Positions 1-11,500 of a DNA stretch of 64,000 nucleotides are shown piece by piece. Each line of letters opens with the position of its first letter. Positions within the stretch are counted from its first letter, which is position 1. Location: positions 1 through 64,000 of the forward strand of contig OZ017754.1 of the NCBI GenBank assembly GCA_963969365.1. Reading direction: 5' to 3'. Source of the stretch: Asterochloris sp. CNOR1 (lineage: Eukaryota; Chlorophyta; Trebouxiophyceae; Trebouxiales; Trebouxiaceae). A program made the translations under genes and the position numbers. The notes below the pieces were generated by a model. That model saw only the letters and a list, made by a program, of their open reading frames with translations. It made no database searches and was not told where the DNA came from.

Positions 1-410
1 CCTAAACCCTAAACCCTAAACCCTAAACCCTAAACCCTAAACCCTAAACCCTAAACCCTAAACCCTAAACCCTAAACCCTAAACCCTAAACCCTAAACCC
101 TAAACCCTAAACCCTAAACCCTAAACCCTAAACCCTAAACCCTAAACCCTAAACCCTAAACCCTAAACCCTAAACCCTAAACCCTAAACCCTAAACCCTA
201 AACCCTAAACCCTAAACCCTAAACCCTAAACCCTAAACCCTAAACCCTAAACCCTGAACCCTAAACCCTAAACCCTGAACCCTAAACCCTAAACCCTAAA
301 ACCCTAACCCTAAACCCTAAACCCTAAACCCTAAACCCTAAACCCTAAACCCTAAACCCTAAAACCTGACCCTAAACCCTAAACCCTAAACCCTGAACCC
401 TGAACCCTGG
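1..410. repeat. Telomere, CCCTAAA repeats
   Basis: Uninterrupted CCCTAAA units run from base 1 to about 250, so the window begins at a chromosome end with the C-rich strand reading inward. This is the TTTAGGG-type repeat of land plants and many green algae. From about 250 to 410 the array degrades: CCCTGAA variants, an AAAACCC slip near 300, and an AAAACCTGACC unit near 362. Perfect distal and degenerate proximal repeats are the usual form of a real chromosome end, and argue against an assembly artefact. Confidence 0.98.
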
Positions 411-702
411 AAATCACCAGACTGCCAGCTCTTTGTGCTCACACACATCAATCCTTTGTAACATAGCTCAGCTCTGCATGTACATCCGCGAGGCCCCCTG
501 CCTATAAGGGGTGAGCAGAGCCTCTCTGTTTGATGGTGGTTTCAAAGTGTCTCAGTCAACTGAACTTGACTAGGGATGGACGTGACAGTGAGAGGCCGGC
601 TACACAAAAAGCGATTCTCATGCATGGCAATAGGCATGCAGCAAGTAAAAGGACAAAAGCAGAGGGTTCCGCTAGCGAGGTGCATTCATGGGCAGGGCAA
701 GC
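411..702. other. Short subtelomeric spacer
   Basis: This is the stretch between the last telomere-like unit and the stop codon of the first gene, CYP97A on the minus strand. I see no coding exon, no satellite and no subtelomeric repeat family. It must hold the CYP97A 3' UTR and polyadenylation site, but no minus-strand TGTAA was found. Small open frames here look like chance. Confidence 0.5.
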
Positions 703-3700
703 TCAGACAGAAGCGGGTGTTGGTTGTCGTTGCAAGTCACGCTGAAGCCCTGCCGTCTCTCCATCACCAAAAACTTTGCAAACTTCTGACTGCTGGCCAG
801 AATTGCAACGTGGCTGGATGTCCATCAAGAGCCCATGGGAAGTGTGAATTGTTGCACCCTGCAAGCGCGGGACAATGTCCACATTTTGAAGACATGTGGA
901 AGATGACGGTGGCTCATCGTCAGTGCAGTCAACTCAGGCATGTAACTAGCCACAACTAAGTCAACATTGGCTTGCACCAGGCAATGCCATTGCCCATTGG
1001 CGCGCATCTCTGCTGTACAAGAAGCACCATATCCAAAATGCAACTCACTGTTGTCATTCCCACAGGCGGTGCGTTTTTGGCAGTGCTGAAAGTAAAGCGC
1101 CGTGTCAGCATGGCAAGAGAGACCACGGCCTCAAATAGGGCGAACTGATCGCCTACAGGATCAATCAAAAGTCACTCTTAGGGTACAGAGGATTCTATGC
1201 ATGGGTGCAAATACTTGCTGCACAGAGCAAACCACAATGAGCACTATAGTGCCAACAGCAGGGGAGACTACAAGTACTCGACATACAAGCCAAGCGTCAA
1301 GGATGAACGTCACTCCCTGAGCAACCCTCAGGCCACTGCCGCCACAGAGTCATCACAGAGCGATGACTTGCCTATGCATTTGCGCTTTCCGCCGCCAAAT
1401 GGCAGGTAGGCAAAGTCATGAGTGACTTCAGTTGGGACCGCTCCATTGAGGCCCCATCGATCGGGGTCGAACTCGTCGGGGCGCTCCCAAAGCTTTGGAG
1501 ACCTGCAGGAAAACAGAAGTTGTTCTGGGGAGCAAGCCTTGCATCACGTAGAGCGCATAAGATTTGCTGCAGTCAGCTAGATGCACTGAAGAAGACCCAC
1601 AGTAAGGTCTGCTGATTACAGAAATGACAACAAGGCTGTCTTGTAGCAGGCAGCCCCCGTTTGCAAACCTATGCATCCCAAGCCCATGCCCACAGAAACG
1701 GCCAGCAGCCTTTGTTCACCCCACCATTGCTGCATTGGCGTCTTTCTGGTGTGGTCATATGGCAAGATGCTGCAAGGCACAGCTGCCGCAAAGTATGTTG
1801 GGTCTAGTAAGTGCAGTTTCTATGCAGGTCAGACAGAGTGTCCCCCATACACACTCAGTTCAAGCATTGAGCTGCCGTCCAATGCGGACATGCAGGTGTC
1901 TCACGTACACATGCACCCTGCTCTGGGCCGCAAGCCTCCCCCCACACTGCACACGACCTACTCTGGCTTGAGCTCTTTGTCAAGTTGCTTGAACATGTAA
2001 TCTCCAATGCGCCTGCTGTCATTTAGGTCAGCCTTCTGATCTGCAAGGCTGCAACCTCCATAAGGCTCATCTCAAGCCCCAGCATCATCACCCAACAGAG
2101 CAAAGGCGTTCACAGGCTCCAAGCTGCCTTGACGTCCCATCAAGCTTATGCAAGGCCTTAGGCGCCGACCTGTGAATGTTCCAGACGGAGATGAACATGT
2201 CGGCCCCCTTCTTCAAAGGGAAACCTCCCAGCGTGTCCTCCTCCAGGGCTCGCCGGATCAGCACTGGAGGCTGGGGGTACAGTCGCATTGACTCATTGAT
2301 GACACGCGTGGTGAAGCGAAGGGCACGGATGTCCTCCAGGGTGGGGCACCTGTCCCCGATGACTGAGTCCACCTGTAGGGCAGGCAAGGCAGCAAATGAG
2401 AGCTTAAAGAGTTGAAGGCAAGTAAGAGCAAGGGCATACTTCCCGCCAGCAGGTTCCTTGCAGCAGCACTTCAGGGGGCATGAGGGAGTTGTACATGACT
2501 GCAAGCTTGCCTCCTTGCAAGCAGAGCAGGCCCTCACCTGTTGCTGGCCCCTTTCATGCATCATCCCTGTGGGCCCAAGGATGTTGAGTTAGACCACCCT
2601 GCCAATTTAGCCCTTGCTGCATTTGGCATTGGCTCAGCGGAGGGATTTCAAGGCAGGCTAACTTCTCTGAAGGAGCAGGTCAAAAGCTCCTTGCACCCGA
2701 TCTGTACTCTGAGAACTTTGCAGTACTAACACCACACTGATGCACCACCACCGCACCCCCCTCAGCTCAGCACATGACCAAGCTGGCACTGAAGCCCTCA
2801 CCTCTTGCTGCATGCGCTGTACAACATCTGGGCGTGTGCTGCAGCAGTGCAGCGTCCAGGTGAGCACGGCCGCAGTCGTCTCATGCCCCGCAATCAGCAT
2901 GGTCATCAGGTCATCGCGCAGCTGTTTGCTGGAGATCTCGTCGCCTGACGCCAGCAGGAAGTGAAGTATGGAGGGGTCCTGCAGACAGATGCACGGGAGG
3001 GTCAGCTGACTGCTTTGGTAGCTTTTAGTCTGCCAGGCCACCAGGGACTGCCAATTGCGGCGTCTTGCACAGGGCTGGTCAGCTGTCTGCTCTTTATCAC
3101 TTGTTCTGCAGCCCAAAAAAGCACAAAAAGAGACATGAATGCATGACCTGGCCGCCTTCCCACTGCAGTGCAAAAGGGGATGCCAATGCATTCAGGATGA
3201 AGTGGCCGTGCAGGGAGGAAACTCCAATAAGGAGTCGCACGTGCTGGTAGCTGCTGACCTGGTCAGGATTGTCTGAGATTGCCAGGGACAGTGTCTGCAG
3301 CTGCACAAACCAGGGCAGCAATTGATTCATCACCATATGCACATGTGGCGCGCTACCACAATGCCGTATGTAAGGCAATAGCAGCAGAGTAGCTGCTGGG
3401 CAACTAGGTATGATTTGGATTGTTGGACAGGAAGAGGTGCCCTGCAGCAGGCAAGGGTCCATGCACACTCTGCCCTTGGCAGGGAGCATTTGCAAGCACC
3501 AGAGGACAAGGCTTTTCCTTGTCTTTCAGCACTCCACCGCCCTTGTCAAACAGCATTGTCATCATGATCCATACTTTTCTTCGTGCCACCCTTTGTTTTG
3601 TGCTACAAGCCTTCTTGAGGGAGAAGCCATGGCCACCTTTTGCTGGCTTACATTAGTTGCGTGTGCTCACCCAGACCCACAACTTCCCGATGCAGACGGA

Positions 3701-6700
3701 TGTGCGCTCGCAGCTTTATTTCACAGTTGCATGGCCTACAATGCTGCCTGCCGCATGCTTGTGCAGCACAGGCTTGCAGCCTCAACCCAACGTGCTTGAC
3801 CATGACGCTGTCTCCGCATCAGATTAGGCCCAGAACTATGACTGCTTGCCCGTACGCCTCACCTGCTTGCCCACGAACTCCTCCCCAAACTCCTGGTCCT
3901 CCTCAGCCACCAGCTGCTTGCACTTCGAGATGAGGGAGTCCAGCGTGGAGTTGACCGTGGCCAGCGCGGCTGTGCAGCGCCGCTGACGAGGGACTGCCCA
4001 CCGCAGCAGGGGCACGTTCCAGTAGGGCAGGGGGTAGGTGCTGCGGTACTCAGCCTCACGTAGCACTGTATAGACTGCCTGCAGGGGATGCAGCAGGGGG
4101 GTCCAGCGATGGGAAACCTTAAGACAAGCCGGGCGCCCTTTGAGAGGAAGGAAAATTCTGGTGCTTATGGGGCTGCGTGCATGTGGCCAGGAGGAAGGGC
4201 TTGAGCACTCAGAAGAAGGCAGGACAGGCACCCTTATTTAGACTACAGGCAATGCTGCTCCCGCGAGCTGCGAAGCTGTGCTACCTGCATGGTGGCAATA
4301 TGAAGACAGCATTGGAAGCTGCAGTGAATGGCCATGCACAGCACTGATTTATACCAGTTGCAGGCCAGGGGTGGTCAGCTGAGTTTGCATGCAGGAGAAG
4401 GCAGGATGGGTGACCTTGTGGCATAAGAGCTCCTGGAACTGCTGCTGTGTTGCCTGCATGGTAGCCACGGAGGCAGATAAAATCGGCAGGGGGTCATCTG
4501 CAGTACTCAGCCTCAAGCAGCAATGTGATGACTGCCTGCAAGGCAAGGGCCAGGCACTTCACCAGTAGGCAGGCACTGGCCAGGCCAGGTGCAGGAAACT
4601 GCTGCTTTCAGAGCATGCCGCCTGCATGGAGGAGGAAGTCATGAGTGCACAACATTAGGTGCAGGCATGTGCTGCGCCAATTTGCCAAGCATGTCATTGT
4701 ATGCACTGCGTGGTGCAGGGCCACCCTCAAGTATGGCACACCCTGGCCAAGTGACATTGCAGCGCTGCACTCTCATGGCCCAGGTTACCCTTGCGCTGAT
4801 TGGCCACGATGTTGCCATCCCAGTAATAGCCAGGCTGACCTCGATGACAGGGTCGTCATGAGTCAGCGAGTTGAAGTCAAAATCGAAGACAGCCTTGCCA
4901 ATGATGTCCAGAGTGTGGCGGCTGAACCAATTCTCCATCTCGACTGGACGCCCCTCGAGGGCGGCTTTTTCAAGGGTGCGAGCGCCGTTGAGGGTGCTGT
5001 CGCCAAACATGTTGATCATGGAGGCAATGTATTTGCGATGAAGGGAGGGGACGATGGCTCGCCTGCACCGTAAGGACAGGAACAGTACGGGTTTGCTGGT
5101 ACTAATACTGAAGGCTGATTGTCATGACATTGCAGTTGAGCCTGCAATCTGCAGTGAGTCATCCTGCAGAGGCTGTTAGAGAGTGCTGCATCCCAGAGCA
5201 CTCCTGCTCCTGGGCAATGCCAGCTCTGCATGCATGCTGGCCACTTTGCAGGTGCATGAAAGACATCTGCTTAATGCCAGCCTGTCTTCACCCAGCTCCT
5301 GTCTGTCAGCTGCGCCAAGGCAGGGTCAGGGCAACGAGAGCTGCAGTGGCTTGTAGTCATGGGGCTGTGGCAATCCAGCGGGTTCTTTATATCACACATG
5401 GCAGCCCATGCCAGTCAGCACGTTGTCTGGCAGGAGGCCTGGAGTGCAACAAGACTGCCAAACAGCCATGCATGCTGCTGTGGGATCTTGCTGGCGCTGG
5501 CCAGAATTGAAAACAGGCATGGCAAAAGAAGGCTTTGAGAGATGGCAAGCATCTGTGCGCCTGCAGCAGTGATGACAGGCTTAGTTCTGGCACATGTGAT
5601 GGCTGGCCGTAGCCACCGCAATGCCGCCTGTTGCATGAAGCATGAAGCTGATGACAAAACACTGCACAGGAGTGCAAGGAGCAGCCTGCGACTTATAGAC
5701 CCTCTTGAGCATCTCAGGCAGGTCCCCAAAGGGCGTCCATAAGCTGGTGAGCACACCTGCGAGTGATATTCTTCTGCCGCATTCCTGAACCCTTTGCAGG
5801 GCCTCTGCATCTTTTCCTGTGGTGCCCCACTCGTGGGCTGTCTGCCCTTGACGCCAACAATTCGGGCATGCAGGCAGCCCAACGTGCGGGCACACCTCAT
5901 ACTGCCATCTGCCAAGAAGGGCTCTTGCTCTTTTCCCACACACCTTACCCAGACATGTGTGGAGCCCCAAATGCTAGCACCAAAAAATATCCCAAGACAG
6001 CCAGCCCCACCTGCGGGTCCGCCAGATCTCGCCGTCAGCAGGGATGAGGCCCTTGCCCATCACAAAGTCAAGAATCTCAGACAAAATGCCCTTGCTGTAC
6101 TTGTGCGCATTGGTCAGCAGCACCTGCAGGGGCAGCCAGGCAGACATGGCTCCAGGCCTTGAGTGATGCAATGGGGCCGCAGGTTTCCAGGGGCTGCTGC
6201 AATTGCATGGTGCAGCAGCGCAGGAGTGGTTATGCATTTGGAATTGGTCGTTCACAAGGAGGCCCTGCTTTCATGCTGTGCGTCTGCATTGACAGGCAGC
6301 AGCATCGACCCCTGTTTCTACAAGCTGCCCATCACGGCAGGTGCCTCAAGAGTGAGTCTGCCCGCCATATGGTGAGCCTGCCGAGCATCTGGCATTCATT
6401 CTGCTCAGCAACAGTGGTGCCACAGTGTCAGCATCTGGCGCTGACCAAATGCAGCAAGCTGAGCTTTAGTCAATCACCTCTTCACAATTGTGTCAGCCTG
6501 CCAGCGTGGCCACCCTACGGCTTGAGCCACTGCCAAGCAATGCAGGGCAGCCTGAGCATGATGAGAAGCTTCACGTCGTGACTATTGCTACTGCACACCC
6601 ACACAGCATTCCCCAGCTAGCCTGCTTGGGGCAGCCTGCTGCTGTTGCCGCTACAGCGTTGCAGAGGAAAGCATGCTGGTCCAGAGGTAGCGCCCCAATA

Positions 6701-8448
6701 AACATGACGCCTGCGAGCCACAGCTGATGCTACCACCAGCGTGCATGGGATCAGGCATGCAGGACGTTTGCGGAGTGCAGCATTCCCATGAGAACCTACC
6801 TGCTTGGCCAGAGCGGGGTCCGACACAATGACAAACGTCTTGGGGCCAAAGCTGAGCTTGAAAACGGGGCCATAAGCGAGAAACAGCTTGAAAAGTGGGA
6901 TGAAGACTGGCTCGCCGATGATCTCGCGGATGTCTCCGCGTGCCTCAGGCATGCGGGCGGCAGCTGCTGCACGCCACCGGCGCCCAATGCGTGCAAGGCT
7001 TAAAGCAGGTCGTCGGCCTGCAGGACAGGCATGAAAGGGAGCTCAAAGTGAGTGCCCTTATCAAGAGGAAGGGGTGCCCATGGCAGGCCGGGATTGCTGT
7101 CTGCCACTGGCTTCAAGACAGGCAAGGCCCAGGGCCAGGAGACAGCCTGTGGGACAACATCGTTCCTGCCAGCGCTCTAGCAGGCGAGAGCCAGAGTTTG
7201 CCGTACTTCTTTTGGCTGGCACCTGATACAAGCTGGATTAGATTTGCTGGGGCAGCACATTTCTCAGCAAATACAGAGGAGGCCTGCTGAGATGGTGCAG
7301 GCAGTGTTTTGTGCAAGAGTCAAAGCTGTGCGCGGCACTGCAGAGCAACAGCAAGAGGGCATTCAGTTTAGCCAAGGCATGCTGTGGTGCAGGCCGTCTA
7401 TCGTCATGTTGAGCTGCGAACCATCGCGCATGACAATGCCGGCCACTTCTGCAAACCGTGCGCAACGGCCGCCAGGCAACAGGGCAAAAGGAGCAAAGCC
7501 AGGTAATGGTCCCTACAGCCAGGCAGCAGACGTCAGCAAGGGCTTGACTGCCTGCCCATGGTCTAAGACTTGACAACAAGGCACCCCTGTGACCCAAAGC
7601 ATGGCAGAGGTTCAGTTCTCGCCAACAACCAGTATTCTGCCGGACCCAAAGGGGTAGGAGAGATCCGCTCTCTGCTACCTGCAACTGCATGGAGCGGCTG
7701 CCAGATTGCAAAGCTGAGATGGCGCCTGCTGAGCAGAAGAGCTGCTGGCATGTAGCAAGATGCAAATCGCCATAACAAGTCTTCTCTGATGGGTCGTGGG
7801 ACTGTGAGGTCAGACTAAGCAACAGCTCGACACCTGCAATGCTCTTCCACAGCGCTGGCCAATGATTTCATGGTTCACCATGAGAAGCATGAGCTGGTTG
7901 CCTGACTGCCGCACACAGCACTGCCTGCACTGCAAGGCTCTGCATCATGGCAGCACGACAGTGAAGTGCAGACAGCATATAAAGCTGGCTTGATCATCAT
8001 CTGCTGACGTGGATGCCAGATCTGCATGTGATGCACCATGTCATCTTGGAAATCAGCCACCGCCACTGACAAGCAGATGCAGCGGTGGCAGGAGTGTCCT
8101 TTGCTCACCCAGGCCCAGAGGCGCCTTCGCCAAAGCTCGCCTGACGGGACGCGAAAGCTGCTCCTTGCTAGATCCTGCGCTAGTGAACTCCCCAGACATG
8201 ATGCGCTCCTCCAGCGCACTGGGGACTGAGTTTGAGCTGACAGGCATGCTGCCATGAGGACTGGGACTGGTGCCATCTAAAGGGTTCTGCTGGGTTTTGC
8301 GGCTGTTTGGCATATGGGCACCGTTACCATCGCTACATGAGACTGCCTGCCGAGCTCGATGGCGTCTGCTTGATCTGTGAGCTGCTTGCCTCCTACACAT
8401 GGGGCATGCGATTGGAGACATGTTACCATGCTGTCCCAGGCCCTGCAT
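703..8448 (-). CDS. CYP97A: Cytochrome P450 CYP97A, carotenoid beta-ring hydroxylase (LUT5-like)
   Basis: Ten exons give 626 residues: 8448-8109, 7017-6800, 6123-6011, 5062-4840, 4078-3863, 2978-2802, 2372-2170, 1502-1372, 1152-1049, 858-703; all phases agree. The family hydroxylates beta-rings of carotenes in the plastid (lutein and zeaxanthin synthesis). The first about 60 residues are Arg/Ser-rich and poor in acids, like a transit peptide. Visible P450 landmarks are AGHETT (I-helix, about 401), ESMR (K-helix ExxR, about 456), and the heme loop [11 protein letters not shown] with Cys about 539. The tail [12 protein letters not shown] fits CYP97A, then runs about 35 residues past the usual end. 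The intron after exon 8 is GC-AG. The start at 8448 is the first Met of the open frame; a later start cannot be excluded. Intron 4 carries a decayed copy of the exon 5 junction. Confidence 0.9.
4478..4546 (-). repeat. Decayed copy of the CYP97A exon 5 acceptor junction
   Basis: On the minus strand this reads a TTGCAG acceptor followed by codons [13 protein letters not shown] and a stop. The true exon 5 start at 4078 reads [13 protein letters not shown] after CTGCAG. The copy lies in intron 4, about 455 bp upstream of the true junction in gene orientation. The frame closes quickly, so it is unlikely to be an active exon. Confidence 0.7.
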
Positions 8449-8561
8449 GCCGCCGACTCAACCCACGTGATCAGCTGTGTGGTGTTGACCTTGGTCACGC
8501 TCAGGGTTTAGTCACTTGGCTCATGAAATCAGATAAGGGGCCAGATGCCAAAGCACGCTCT

Positions 8562-11500
8562 TCACTTGCTGGCTGAAGGGCATGAATTGTTTTCAGGCCT
8601 GCCGCTGGGCCATGTGGTGTTCATCACAGGTTCCAGGACTTTCTCCACCTCTGACAGCACGCTGCGTTCCAATTCTGCATCAGGGCTTTTTGCCACACCT
8701 GTGGCCTCCAGGGCCGCCTGCACATTGCTACGGACCTCCTCTGGGCTGGTCATGCCCACCAGCGTGGTGGCAGGCACCTCACTGGCAAGCGCATGCTTCA
8801 GAGCCAGGCGCGGCAGGGCCACCCCCCGCTTCTCCGCCAGCTCCACAGCCTTGGCGCAGGTCTTGCGCAGGTGCTCAGGCGCTGGGTGCCACTCAGCTGG
8901 GCCCTGCAAGAGGAGGGCAGGACCATGCTCCCGCTGAGTGCATGTGGCCAAAGCTGGCATTTGCAGATGGGGAAACTGCCAGACAGCTGTGCACCATGCT
9001 GCAGGACCAAGAAGCGCAGGTGTCATTAGACCACCAACAAAGCTATGGTCCATTTCCCTTGCTGGGACATATTGCAACTGATGTCAGATGGCCACTGTCT
9101 AGCATGGCAATCAATGAAGTACACACAAGCTGCTGGCTGTCAGCCTCACGCTGCCACCACCAGCGCCCCACGTGTGCAGCTGTGGGAACTCGCCTTCTTG
9201 GTCAGCAGGCCCATGGCCATGGGGGAGGCGTTGATCACGCCCACGCCCTTATGCTGCAGGTAGGGCAGCAGTTCCTGCAGGCTTTTGTCCACCAGGGTGT
9301 TGTGGCAGTAGCTCAGCACGCAGTCCACGCTGCCAGGAGGAACTCTGCAGGGGTGCCAGGTGTAAGAGTCTGAGCCCTTGCAGCAATGCAGCTGCCAAGT
9401 CCTTTAAATGCTGTGGTGGGGCCACCTGAAGCTGGGCAAGGGGCACCCAGAGTTGTAGCATTGGCGGCGGCTGCTCAGGCATCAGCAGATGCAGGCTGCA
9501 ACATGGGAAAGTCTGCTAACAGGTGCAGCCAGCTGCAGTAGCCCTTTAACAGGCCCCTGTGTGACAACATTGCCTACAGCTGTGCAGCGCTGTCTGAACT
9601 TGGCATACAGTGCTTGCACCGCGGAACCAAATGAATGGTTTTGTTGAGAGAAGCACACCTGGAACCTGTTCAGCACCGCCTCATACAGTATTCAAAGTCA
9701 CAATCAGTCAGGTGGCGCCAAATCAGTTGCCAGCACAATGTACCTGTCCAGCACCTTCTTGTAGATTGCGAGGGGCAGCCCAGTGAAGCCCACGTGCCTG
9801 ATGAGCCCCTCCTCACGCAGCTTGACCAGTGCGGGAATGGTCTCATTCACAACCTACAGCTGGACCACAGGCTAAAGTCCAGCTCAAACATGTGGCTGTG
9901 AGGCAGCCTAGCTGGAGGCATTTGACCAGTGCTGGTAGAGTCTCAGTCACGACCTACAGCTGAACCACAGGGCTGCAATCAGCATGGAATGCAGGGTAAG
10001 GCAGCCTGGCTGATACACTTGACCAGTGCGTGCAAAGTCTAAATCACAACCTACGGCCAGACCACAGGGCAGCAGTCATCATGAGACGGTGCGTGAGGCA
10101 GCTTGGCTGCAGGCCCTTGACCAGTGCGGCCAGGGCAGCAATCGGAAGTGGCAGGCAGCAGCCACAAGTGGCAGGCAGGGATTTTACACCTGTGCAGCTG
10201 TCCAGCAATGCCTGCAAAGGACATGTGTTGAAGTGTGGGTTGAGTGTGCATGGCAACCTCTTGTGTATCTCCGGGCGCCAGTGGCAGAACAGCAAATGCT
10301 GCTTGTGATAGGGACGAGAAGCTCATCCTCAAAAGGGACAGGCACAAGATGCAGACCCAAAACTACTTTGAAGCCCTTTGATGCGGCTTAGCCAGCATGT
10401 GAACATATCCCACTTGAGATCCACCATGGGGACAAGATATGCAAACCTCTGCTGCTGGCAGCCATGGCACACAGCTCTGCCAGCATCCTGCCAGACACGT
10501 AGAGGCGGCAGCCATGTTGAGAAGCCCTGCTCAGATCTCGGTGCTGCACCGCAGACGGCACCAAGCTGCTGCAGCAACAGCCACTGCAGCAGTTTGGTGA
10601 GTAAGCTGTTGCAACCTTGGCTGCAGCTGATACCACAGCCTTACAGGAACAGAGTCAAGAGCAACCCATCTGCTGCACTGTCCCCGCAGGTCACACTCCT
10701 TGCACTCCAGACTGCTGTGCGAGTGCCTGCCTTATAGACCAGCGACACCAAAGGCACAGCACCAGCTCGCTTGTCTGGCACACCTGGTAACAAGCACCTG
10801 AACGCACTGATCGACCTGCCAATGGCAAGCTATGCTGCTGAGCTCACTGTCATCTGCATGCAGGACATTGCTGTGAACAAACTGCAAACCCTGCTGTCAG
10901 CACCTAGCATCAGCTGCAGGGCACCGCAGTACTGGTGCGTCCTCGTCTGGTTGTGGGCCTGCTGCTGACGCTTACAAGGTCACGCAAAAGAACCTCAAAG
11001 TACCAGCCAAGCACTGGCCCCAGCCCCACCTGGTCGATGTTCCTGAACTCAATGTCGTGCGCGTGCAGGATGTCTACATAGGACAGCTGCAGGCGCTCCA
11101 GGCTCTCTCTGACCCCTGCCCGCACCCGCTCCGCCGAAAAGTCAAAGAGATCAGCGCCATAGCGCCCCATCTTGGTGGCCACCACCACCTGATCACGGGG
11201 AAGGCCCTTTAGAGCCTTGCCCACCATCTGCAGGCAGGGCAGGCGGAATGATTGGAAGCCACACTTGCAGGCTGCGCAAGACGCTGCTCCTAGGAACTCC
11301 TCATTACAACTGAGAAGTCACATCATTTCTGTCGTCTCTGTCCTTATCTGCAGGCATGACAGAGACGACAGAAAATTAAGGTATGCTCTGGCAGCTGTGT
11401 AGAGCTCTTTGCAATGACACCAATTGGTCGCTAGGGAGGCCCTGCAGTGCTTTACTCAACATCTGCAGGGTGCAGGGGCAGGGCAGGTGTGAGCTTGAGG

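Noticed and set aside
470-510. Candidate last CYP97A exon reading GASRMYMQS then stop
   Set aside because: The acceptor at 859 gives [12 protein letters not shown], a much better family match in the same phase.
956-1048. Read-through of CYP97A exon 9 to a stop at 956
   Set aside because: It would replace the conserved GATIHT tail with unrelated residues; the GTGAGT donor at 1048 is strong.
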